DNA from: Angelakisella sp.
GTDB taxonomy: Bacteria > Bacillota > Clostridia > Oscillospirales > Ruminococcaceae
Direction of reading: 5' to 3'
DNA length: 18,794 nt
NCBI GenBank assembly: GCA_022794295.1
Contig: JAAWEO010000022.1
Coordinates: 1 to 18,794 of the forward strand
In this document: piece after piece, positions 1 to 5,952 of the stretch
Layout: every line of letters starts with the position of its first letter
Position numbering within the stretch: the stretch's first letter is position 1
Notes under the pieces: generated by a model
Seen by the model: only the letters and a program-made list of their open reading frames with translations
Databases searched by the model: none
What the model was told of the DNA's origin: nothing
Translations under genes and position numbers: made by a program

Positions 1-224
1 GTGCTGCCGCTTACCAGCGTCCGGGCTTTGGCGGCCGGAGGCTCGTTGGCCGGATTAGGTGCTTTTTTCTGCGGAAAAAAGCGGAGCCCTTCGGGCTAGT
101 GCCGCTTCGCGGCTATGGCCTGCGGGCCAGGTTGGAACGGCTTTGGTGCCTCTGGCGGAGCCCTTCGGGCTAAGTGCTTTGGGGCGGGGGGGTGGGGATT
201 GTTTTTTGGGGAAGGAGTAAAAAT
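1..224. other. Non-coding, hairpin-rich stretch
   Basis: I find no gene here. The segment contains a 9-bp hairpin with A/T-rich arms (61-69 with 74-82), then small GC stems closed by TTC/TTCG-type loops at 85-97, about 102-114 and 159-171. The word GCGGAGCCCTTCGGGCTA occurs twice, at 81-98 and 155-172, and both copies are followed by GTGC or AGTGC. The texture resembles the repeat-bearing DNA near the other end of the window (18746-18794), so it is probably the edge of an intergenic repeat cluster. No convincing -35/-10 pair is visible before the gene at 225. Confidence 0.5.
81..177 (+). repeat. Short direct repeat with TTCG-type hairpins
   Basis: Two copies of GCGGAGCCCTTCGGGCTA start at 81 and 155 and differ downstream only by one extra A before GTGC. 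Each copy folds into a 5-bp AGCCC/GGGCT stem with a TTC loop. Between them lies a similar stem, GCCGC-TTC-GCGGC. These are short structured intergenic repeats of unknown role. Confidence 0.55.
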
Positions 225-398
225 ATGGAGCCGATTCATTATTTAGTCACAAAAATTGAGGGAGATTATGCTATACTAAGAACCATCGGGCGTCCGGAGG
301 AGGTAGAGGTGCCGGTGGCGCTGGCTCTTTTGCCGGAGGGCGCTGCCGAAGGGACCCGCCTTTTGTGGGAAGATTTAGAATATACCATCATTCAGTAA
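225..398 (+). CDS. DUF3006-like small protein
   Basis: This encodes a 57-residue soluble peptide. The pattern 'KIEGDYAILRT' (about residues 8-18), then a beta-type 'EVEVPVALALLPEGAAEGT' stretch, resembles the DUF3006 family of small beta-rich proteins (a basic/acidic 'IEGD-AVL' start, a 'LPEGa-EG' middle). The function of that family is not known. I chose ATG225 because GAAGGAG at 211-217 sits 7 nt upstream; a longer in-frame version starting at 174 has no ribosome binding site and adds a low-complexity GGG-rich tail. The next gene starts 15 nt downstream, so it is probably the first gene of the run that ends at 4225. Confidence 0.6.
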   Translation: MEPIHYLVTKIEGDYAILRTIGRPEEVEVPVALALLPEGAAEGTRLLWEDLEYTIIQ

Positions 399-413
399 GG
401 ACTGATTACATCC

Positions 414-884
414 ATGAAACTGTTTTGCGAGGAGCGGGCCATTCAGGTGAACGTGGTGGGGTACCAGTTCCCCTATGACCCCCTGCGGAGCATCTATGAT
501 AACAACTGGCTGATGGTCCGCATCCGCCTTACCGAGGGGGTGCAGACCTATGATTTTGACGACCCCTGCATGACCAGCCACGAGTTGGCCGACCTGGTGC
601 GGGGGCTGGAGAATGTCTCCCGGGGGCTGACGGTGGAGAGCGAGGCCCAGTTTATCGAGCCGTATGTCCGTTTGCACACCCACCGGTGCGTAGGGGGGAT
701 CCTGGTCAACCTGGGGGTCGCCCTGACCGCGGAGGAGGATGACCCCAGCTTTGTGGAGCTTCAGGAGCGGCTGGAGGACAGCGACTGGGAGCGGTTCTGG
801 GTCTCTGCCATCCTCAGTGACGAGGACTTCCAGGTGATGATCCAGCGGTTCCGGGAGATGACGGTGCGCTTCCCGGTGCGGTAG
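414..884 (+). CDS. WapI-type immunity protein (putative)
   Basis: This encodes a soluble 156-residue protein. It carries the pattern I associate with the WapI family of contact-toxin immunity proteins: 'VNVVGYQFPY' near residue 14, then 'NNWLMVRIRL' near 31, then 'DDPCMTSHEL' near 50, ending in 'VRFPVR' at the C terminus. Members of that family neutralise the C-terminal tRNase toxin of WapA-like polymorphic toxins in the cytoplasm; family membership alone does not prove that activity here. No WapA-like toxin or RHS repeat gene is in the window, so if the call is right this is an orphan immunity gene or a repurposed relative. AAGGA at 397-401 lies 12 nt before ATG414. It sits 15 nt after the small gene upstream and 14 nt before the next one, consistent with one transcript. 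Confidence 0.5.
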   Translation: MKLFCEERAIQVNVVGYQFPYDPLRSIYDNNWLMVRIRLTEGVQTYDFDDPCMTSHELADLVRGLENVSRGLTVESEAQFIEPYVRLHTHRCVGGILVNLGVALTAEEDDPSFVELQERLEDSDWERFWVSAILSDEDFQVMIQRFREMTVRFPVR

Positions 885-898
885 AAGGGGAGAAAAGG

Positions 899-1576
899 AT
901 GACCGGTAAGGCCAGAAACCAGGAGATCAACCGGCAGCTGGACGAGCTGTACCAAAGCGCGACCGAGGAATTTCTTTGGGAGTACCGCAGGGCCTTTCCC
1001 AACGACCCAGCGCCTCCCAGCCGCCTCAACAGGTTTGGCATCATCGACACCCAACGGTATGACGCCGCCAGCGGCCTTTTGATCATCTGCCAGGAGACCA
1101 GGGGCTGGGATAACCGGGACTTTGGGGAGGACCGCCTTCTCCGGGAATGTCTGGGGGCCATCGCCCGGGAGGGCCTGTTCCCCGAGGCGAGGCCATCCGC
1201 CCTGATGTGGTACAACCTGGGACGGTGGCTCACCTTGATAGAGGACCCTCAAAGAGACCTCCCCCGGCTGGCCCGGGAGAAGGGATCGGTCCTTCCGGCC
1301 CTGGGCAAGGCTGCCTTTACCAATCTCAACAAGGTCCGCGGGGGGAGCGCCCCCCGGGGGGCGTATTGGAAGCTGACCTATACAGGGGCGGCAAAGCGGA
1401 CGCTCCAAAAGGAGCTGGAGATCCTTTGTCCCCGCCATGTTCTGCTGTGCGGCACCCAGTGGCCTTTTGTGAATTTGGTGCCGGAGTTTGATCGAAGCAA
1501 GACCCTGACCATGGATCACCCAGGCGCCCGAAAGGGTATCGCTCAAATGCTGGAGCGGCTTCGCGCCCAGCTGTAG
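899..1576 (+). CDS. Divergent uracil-DNA-glycosylase-like protein (putative)
   Basis: This encodes a soluble 225-residue protein that I do not recognise with certainty. The order of its motifs recalls the uracil-DNA glycosylase superfamily: a hydrophobic strand ending in 'IICQETRGWDN' (about residues 60-70, where UDGs have a GQ-P-G loop), 'MWYNLGRW' (about 102-109), 'AFTNLNKVRG' (about 139-148), a strand 'PRHVLLCG' (about 178-185) like the UDG 'PKVIVALG' strand, and 'MDHPGARK' (about 204-211) where UDGs have 'HPS'. UDG enzymes remove uracil or related bases from DNA; the usual catalytic Asp/Asn in the first loop is not clearly present, so the substrate and activity are unknown. The start ATG899 follows GGGGAGAAAAGG at 888-899. 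It lies between the WapI-like gene and the MBOAT gene with gaps of 14 and 30 nt. Confidence 0.4.
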   Translation: MTGKARNQEINRQLDELYQSATEEFLWEYRRAFPNDPAPPSRLNRFGIIDTQRYDAASGLLIICQETRGWDNRDFGEDRLLRECLGAIAREGLFPEARPSALMWYNLGRWLTLIEDPQRDLPRLAREKGSVLPALGKAAFTNLNKVRGGSAPRGAYWKLTYTGAAKRTLQKELEILCPRHVLLCGTQWPFVNLVPEFDRSKTLTMDHPGARKGIAQMLERLRAQL

Positions 1577-1606
1577 AAAACAAACCGGAAAGGAGGAGGC
1601 CCCGTT

Positions 1607-2977
1607 ATGCAGATCTACACCCTGTCCTTCCTTCTGGTCTTTCTGCCCCTTACCGCCCTGATCTATTATGTGGTGCCCCCTCACTACCGGACCTTTGTCC
1701 TCTTTTTGGCCTCCTTGTACTTCTACGCCTCCCTTTCCACCCTGGGCCTTGCCATTATGCTGGCCTCGGTGGGGCTGGACCTTTTGGCGGCAAAGCCTCT
1801 ATTCCTTTGGGGAAAGGGGGACCGGCGGGCCCGCCTGCTTCTTTTGGCGGCGGCGGCGAAGAACATCCTCCTGTTTGTGGTCCTTTCCTCCCTCAGCCAG
1901 CTGCGGAACACCGAGATGCCCCTGGGGGTGGCGGTCTACACCTTCACCAGCCTGGGGTACCTGGTGGACCTTTACAACGGGGAAGCCGACCTGGTAGTGG
2001 ACCCCTATGAATACGGCCTTTTCTGCTGCTTCTTCGGCAAGATCTATGTGGGGCCCATTCTGTCCTACAACGACTTTTCCCGGCAGCTCCGGGACTTCAG
2101 GCCATCCCTGACCAAGATCGGTACCGGGGTGGTCTTTCTCCTCCACGGTCTTGCCAAAAAGGTGATCCTGGCCGATTCTCTGGGGGTGCTGGCGGAGGAG
2201 CTGCGGGCCATCCCCTACCTGGACAAAACCGTCCTTTCGGTGTGGATGCTGATCGCCTGTGTCATCCTCCAGGTGTACTACACCCTTTCCGGCTTCAGCG
2301 ATATGGCCCGGGGCATCGGGGGCATCTTCGGCCTGGAGCTGCCCGAGAACTTCCACTACCCCCTCCAGTCGGAATCGGTAACCGACTTCTTCTCCCGCTT
2401 TAACATCTCTGCCAACCGGTTTGTGCGCAAATATGTTTACGGGGCCCTGGGGGCGGAGGACAATGGCAGGCTGGCTACCACCCTGAACATTATGCTGATC
2501 ACCATGCTTATGGGTCTGTGGTACGGAATACGCCTGAACTACCTGGTGTGGGGGGCCTCCCTGGGGGTGTTCATCGTCCTGGAAACGATCTGGGGGGAGG
2601 AGCTGTTCGGGCGCCTGCCCACAGCCATCAAGCGCCTTTACACCCTGGTGGTCATTGTGGTCTCCTTCGCCTGGTACTCCAGCCTCTCCCTTTCCCAGGG
2701 GCTGTTCTACCTCCAGACCATGTTCGGCCTGCGCACCTGGGACCTTCTCCGGGGGCTTACCGGGGGCGGCACCTACGCCATGCTGTGGAGCGGTGAGAGC
2801 CTTTATCTCCTGCTGAAAAACTGGCTCCTTCTGGCGGTCAGCCTTTTGGTCTGCACCAGCCTGATCCACCGCAATGCCCAGCGCCTTCACCACCGGTTCC
2901 CCCGGGTGATGGAGGGGGTCACCCTGGTGACCAACACGCTGCTCTTTACCGGGGCGCTGGCCTTTATGGCCGGGTAA
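1607..2977 (+). CDS. MBOAT-family membrane protein, catalytic residues replaced
   Basis: This is an AlgI-like membrane-bound O-acyltransferase fold protein of 456 residues, the usual family length, with about ten membrane segments. The family start 'FLLVFLPLTALIYYVVP...SLYFYA', the central 'VGPILSYNDFSRQL' (normally AGPI-RY-DF-QL) and 'GLAKKVILAD' are all present. AlgI-type proteins move acetyl groups across the membrane to an extracellular partner. Here the family 'FWRRWHISLS' segment is 'FFSRFNISAN' (residues 261-270), and the nearly invariant active-site His of 'GLWHG' is Tyr306 in 'GLWYG' (codon TAC at 2522-2524). The reading frame is otherwise intact, so this looks like a preserved pseudoenzyme rather than a decaying gene. 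AAAGGAGG at 1590-1597 sets ATG1607. The next gene, 78 nt downstream, encodes its usual DHHW/AlgJ-type partner, which is altered in a matching way. Confidence 0.85.
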   Translation: MQIYTLSFLLVFLPLTALIYYVVPPHYRTFVLFLASLYFYASLSTLGLAIMLASVGLDLLAAKPLFLWGKGDRRARLLLLAAAAKNILLFVVLSSLSQLRNTEMPLGVAVYTFTSLGYLVDLYNGEADLVVDPYEYGLFCCFFGKIYVGPILSYNDFSRQLRDFRPSLTKIGTGVVFLLHGLAKKVILADSLGVLAEELRAIPYLDKTVLSVWMLIACVILQVYYTLSGFSDMARGIGGIFGLELPENFHYPLQSESVTDFFSRFNISANRFVRKYVYGALGAEDNGRLATTLNIMLITMLMGLWYGIRLNYLVWGASLGVFIVLETIWGEELFGRLPTAIKRLYTLVVIVVSFAWYSSLSLSQGLFYLQTMFGLRTWDLLRGLTGGGTYAMLWSGESLYLLLKNWLLLAVSLLVCTSLIHRNAQRLHHRFPRVMEGVTLVTNTLLFTGALAFMAG

Positions 2978-3055
2978 AAGCCCCTTCCCAAGGGCCCCCG
3001 CCCGCTTTTCGAAGCGCGGCGCTGAAACCATTTGTCAACAAAAGGAGGTGTGCCT

Positions 3056-4225
3056 GTGACCGGCAAAAAGCGCCTGCTGCCCCTGGGCTTTATGTCCATC
3101 CTGTTTGTCATCGCCCTTTCCGCCTTTGCCAGGGACCCTGCCGGGGCCTGGGATATCCTCCGCCGGGGGTGGGACCACCCCGCCATTCTGGCGGAATCCC
3201 TGGAGGGATTTTTGGTGGAAAATCTCCCCTTCCGGGAGGAGCTGCGGGGGGCGGTCCTCCGCCTAGAGATGCTGGGGGGCTCTGCCGAGCAGGACGGGGT
3301 CTTTCTGGCAGGGGACGGGCTGGTGGAAAACCTGGTGGTCACCTCCAATACCTCCATCCACCGGAGCAACACCCGGCAGATCCTGGCCGCCATGGGGGAG
3401 ACCTCCTCCCCGGTTTATTTCATGCTGATCCCCACCGCCTGCGCCATCTACCAGGACCAGCTGCCGGAGTACCTCCCCCTTTATAACCAGCGGGGGTATA
3501 TCGAAAACACCTATAAGCAGTTTTACGGCACCGCCTCCACGGTGGATGGCTACAACGCCCTTTTGTACTCGGACAGCGACTACCTTTACTACCGGACCAC
3601 CGGCGGCCTGACCACCCTGGGGGGACATGCCCTTTACCAGGCCCTGGGGGCCCGGCTGGGCTTCTCCCCCCGGCCCCTCAGCCAGTTTGAGATCAGCTAC
3701 GAATCCCACGACTACTACGGGGACCTTTACCGGCGCTGGGGCTACGGCGGGGTGCGGGGGGATGTGATCGCCGCCTGCCGGGACACCCGGGGCGCTCTGC
3801 CCAGCCGGGTGCTCAGCTGGGAGCGGTTTTCCCAAAAGACCTACTACACCCTGTACCCCCGGGAGGCCGCCGCCTCCGGGGATGACCTGGATATGATCCT
3901 GGGAGGGGCCGCCCCCAGGATCGAGATCACCACAGAGGGGGGGCGGAGCAGCTCCCTGCTGGTGCTGGGGGACCGGACCGCAGTGGCCTATCTCCCCTTT
4001 TTGGCGGGGCACTACCAAAAGATCACCTTTCTGGACCTTTCCCTTCTGACAGCCAGCGAGATCGGGGCCTTCTGCCCGGATGATTATACCCAGGTGCTGT
4101 TTGCCTACTCCCTGGACACCTACCTGAACACCGAGCAGCCGGCCAAGGCATCGGAGCTGAGGTCCGGCGGCAGTTCGGAGGAGGCTGCCACAGAGGAGGA
4201 CGAACTGGGAATATCTGTAAAATAA
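3056..4225 (+). CDS. DHHW/AlgJ-like exported protein, DHHW motif and Ser lost
   Basis: This encodes 389 residues with an N-terminal signal anchor (about residues 6-25). It follows the plan of DHHW-family (AlgJ/AlgX-like, SGNH fold) proteins that finish O-acetylation of surface polymers outside the membrane: 'ENLPFREELRG' near residue 55, 'DGVFLAGDGLVEN', 'VYFMLIPTACAIYQDQLPEYLP' near 120-140, 'YYRTT..TTLG' near 178-188, and 'LLVLGD...LPFLAGHYQKITFLDLS'. The family signature D-H-H-W is T182-G183-G184-L185 (codons 3599-3610), and the catalytic Ser of the 'DSYAN'-type motif is Arg307 (CGG at 3974-3976). Acetyl-esterase or transferase chemistry is therefore not expected. I chose GTG3056, which follows AAAGGAGG at 3041-3048 by 7 nt; TTG3032 upstream has no such site. 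It is co-transcribed with the MBOAT gene and ends at the terminator at 4231. Confidence 0.8.
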   Translation: MTGKKRLLPLGFMSILFVIALSAFARDPAGAWDILRRGWDHPAILAESLEGFLVENLPFREELRGAVLRLEMLGGSAEQDGVFLAGDGLVENLVVTSNTSIHRSNTRQILAAMGETSSPVYFMLIPTACAIYQDQLPEYLPLYNQRGYIENTYKQFYGTASTVDGYNALLYSDSDYLYYRTTGGLTTLGGHALYQALGARLGFSPRPLSQFEISYESHDYYGDLYRRWGYGGVRGDVIAACRDTRGALPSRVLSWERFSQKTYYTLYPREAAASGDDLDMILGGAAPRIEITTEGGRSSSLLVLGDRTAVAYLPFLAGHYQKITFLDLSLLTASEIGAFCPDDYTQVLFAYSLDTYLNTEQPAKASELRSGGSSEEAATEEDELGISVK

Positions 4226-4230
4226 TGCCG

Positions 4231-4268
4231 CAGCCTTGTGTATTTTCACAAGGCTGTTTGTCTTTTTA
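4231..4268 (+). terminator. Rho-independent terminator
   Basis: A perfect 10-bp stem, CAGCCTTGTG (4231-4240) with CACAAGGCTG (4247-4256), loop TATTTT, is followed by a T-rich run through 4268. It begins six nt after the DHHW-like stop codon and closes the 225-4225 gene run. Confidence 0.9.
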
Positions 4269-4324
4269 TCTAATTTTGCGGAATTTATTTGGGGATGTTA
4301 TTCAATGATTATGAAAAAAATCAG

Positions 4325-4353
4325 TTGCAATTAACGCTTTACAGTATTATAAT
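4325..4353 (+). promoter_or_regulatory. Sigma-A promoter of the liv operon
   Basis: TTGCAA (4325-4330), a 17-nt spacer, and a perfect TATAAT (4348-4353). The predicted start is near 4360, about 200 nt before livK. This is the best promoter match in the window. Confidence 0.85.
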
Positions 4354-4359
4354 GCAGAG

Positions 4360-4559
4360 TAAGTCCAAGGGCTTTTCCCTGTTGCTGTCCCAAAGTGATG
4401 GCGGACAGTGTCTGCAAGCAGTGAAAGACCCGGGCCGATGGAACCGCCCATAGGGGCCTGCTTAACATGGATAAGCACTTACCTGGAAAGGCGCGGCGGT
4501 TCCCACCAAGGCAGCGTTGTTCTTTTGGGATAACACCTGCCGGACAGGAAAGGAAACAG
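4360..4559 (+). ncRNA. Structured 5' leader of the liv operon (unidentified)
   Basis: About 200 nt lie between the predicted transcription start and the livK start codon with no convincing gene. TCCCAAA (4388-4394) can pair with TTTGGGA (4534-4540), enclosing most of the leader. Inside are GTCT/AGAC and a GGCC-ATGG / CCAT-GGCC hairpin around 4434-4463. This shape would suit a regulatory leader. I do not recognise a known riboswitch consensus: it lacks the T-box tail word and other motifs I checked by eye. An in-frame ATG at 4467 is probably not used, because a good ribosome binding site (AGGAAAGG, 4546-4553) precedes ATG4560. Confidence 0.4.
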
Positions 4560-5762
4560 ATGAAAATGAATATGAAACGTTTGACTGCGTGCCTGCTGGC
4601 CGCCCTGATGGTCCTTGCCATGACGGCTTGCGGCGGCAACAGCAATGCCCCTGCCAGTGACGCCGGGAACAGCACCTCCGGCGGTGATGCCGGGAACGGT
4701 GCCGCCAGCGGCGAAACGATCAAGATCGGCTGTCTGGCCCCCCTCACCGGGGAGGTCTCGGTTTACGGCATTGCCACCTCCCAGGGGATCAAAATGGGGG
4801 TGGACGAGATCAATGCCGCAGGCGGGATCGATGGCCGGATGATCGAGCTGATCACCCTGGACGAGAAGGGCGACGCCACCGAGGCCGTTAACGCCTACAA
4901 CAGCCTGGTGGACCAGGGGGTGGTTGCCATTATCGGTGACGTCACCTCCAAGCCCTGCATCGCGGTGGCAGAGCTGGCTGCCGAGGACAACATGCCCATG
5001 CTTACCGCCACCGGCACCGCTGCCGAGATCACCACCATTGGCGGGAATGTCTTCCGCACCTGCTTTATGGATCCCTTCCAGGGCCAGATCATGGCTACCT
5101 TTGCCGCCGACAACCTGGGGGCCAAGAAGGTCGCCGTTATGTACGACATCGGCTCCGACTACTCCCAGGGCCTGGCCGATTCCTTTAAGGCCCAGGCCGG
5201 GGCCAAAAATATGGAGGTGACCGCCTTTGAGGGCTACGGCACCGCCGATACCGATTTCACCTCCATCCTTAATAAGATCATCGCCACCAGCCCCGACGCC
5301 ATCTTTGTCCCCGATTACTACGGCGACGTTTCCCTGGCCCTGATCCAGGCCCGCACCGCCGGCTACACCGGCGCCATGCTGGGCGGTGATGGCTGGGATG
5401 GTGTCCTGGGGGCCCTGCCCGCGGACAACCTGAGCGTTGCCAACAACGGCTACTTCTCCAACCACTACGCCACCGCCGACGAGGCCGCCGCCAAGTTCCT
5501 CGCCCAGTACAAGACCCTGTTCGGCGACGACGGCAACGCCTTTGCCGCCCTGGGGTATGACTCCGCCTATATTATGGCCGACGCCATCAAGCGGGCCGGC
5601 TCCACCGATGCCGACGCCATTGTTGCCGCCCTGGCTGCCACCGACCTGGAGTGTGTCACCGGTCATGTCACCTTTGACGGCAACGGCGACCCCATCAAGA
5701 GCGTGGCTGTCACCGAGTTCAAGGATGGCGAGGCTGTTCTGAACGCCAAGGTCAGCGCATAA
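4560..5762 (+). CDS. livK: Branched-chain amino acid ABC transporter, substrate-binding lipoprotein
   Basis: This 400-residue periplasmic-binding-protein type I lipoprotein delivers substrate to the LivHMGF permease. A signal peptide runs to a lipobox 'VLAMTAC' with Cys21, then a Ser/Gly/Ala-rich linker, then the mature domain 'IKIGCLAPLTGEVSVYG...GIKMGVDEINAAGGIDGR', the family hallmark. The later 'GDVTSKPCIAVAELA' and 'FVPDYYGDVSLALIQARTAGY' segments fit the Leu/Ile/Val-type receptor. Family members also bind other small amides or aromatic acids, so substrate assignment to branched-chain amino acids is by homology only. ATG4560 follows AGGAAAGG by 6 nt; longer and shorter in-frame ATGs exist (4467, 4566, 4572) but are less well placed. 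It has its own promoter at 4325, and two hairpins lie between it and livH, as expected for a receptor made in excess over the permease. Confidence 0.9.
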   Translation: MKMNMKRLTACLLAALMVLAMTACGGNSNAPASDAGNSTSGGDAGNGAASGETIKIGCLAPLTGEVSVYGIATSQGIKMGVDEINAAGGIDGRMIELITLDEKGDATEAVNAYNSLVDQGVVAIIGDVTSKPCIAVAELAAEDNMPMLTATGTAAEITTIGGNVFRTCFMDPFQGQIMATFAADNLGAKKVAVMYDIGSDYSQGLADSFKAQAGAKNMEVTAFEGYGTADTDFTSILNKIIATSPDAIFVPDYYGDVSLALIQARTAGYTGAMLGGDGWDGVLGALPADNLSVANNGYFSNHYATADEAAAKFLAQYKTLFGDDGNAFAALGYDSAYIMADAIKRAGSTDADAIVAALAATDLECVTGHVTFDGNGDPIKSVAVTEFKDGEAVLNAKVSA

Positions 5763-5812
5763 GATGGTTCTTCCCCCGGTGCCCGGGAAAAGAAGGGGCC
5801 GGAGGGAGACGC

Positions 5813-5841
5813 TTGACAGGTTACTGAAACATGCTCACAAT
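5813..5841 (+). promoter_or_regulatory. Possible internal promoter before livH
   Basis: A perfect TTGACA (5813-5818), a 17-nt spacer and CACAAT (5836-5841), which matches TATAAT at four positions. The -10 overlaps the foot of the hairpin at 5839-5874, so the two may compete or the match may be chance. Confidence 0.4.
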
Positions 5842-5874
5842 GGGGTAGGGCGATCTGCATTGCTCTGCCCCATT
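5839..5874 (+). promoter_or_regulatory. Strong intercistronic hairpin livK-livH
   Basis: A 13-bp stem (5839-5851 with 5862-5874, including G-T wobbles) with a 10-nt loop. It has no T-run after it, so it is more likely an RNA-stabilising 3' structure for livK than a terminator. Confidence 0.7.
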
Positions 5875-5906
5875 GGGTTATTCCGGCAGGTTTCCGGTGT
5901 GTTTTC

Positions 5907-5928
5907 CCGGGCGCGGCCCGGCATTTTT
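5907..5928 (+). terminator. Attenuator-like hairpin just before livH
   Basis: A 6-bp stem CCGGGC/GCCCGG with a GCG triloop (5907-5921), then CA and five T residues (5924-5928). It ends six nt before the livH ribosome binding site (5935-5941). It could reduce read-through from livK into the permease genes or mask the binding site. Confidence 0.5.
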
Positions 5929-5952
5929 GGAATTGGGAGGGAATCGCCGCGT

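Noticed and set aside
1799..3031. Long minus-strand open frame over the MBOAT gene
   Set aside because: It is a shadow of a strong plus-strand membrane-protein gene and has a Gly/Pro/His/Gln-rich translation without domains or a plausible ribosome site.
3032..3055. TTG start for the DHHW-like gene
   Set aside because: The ribosome binding site AAAGGAGG lies at 3041-3048, inside that extension, and fits GTG3056.
4360..4559. T-box or other known riboswitch in the livK leader
   Set aside because: I looked for the T-box tail word and other common riboswitch signatures and found none; it is kept only as an unassigned structured leader.
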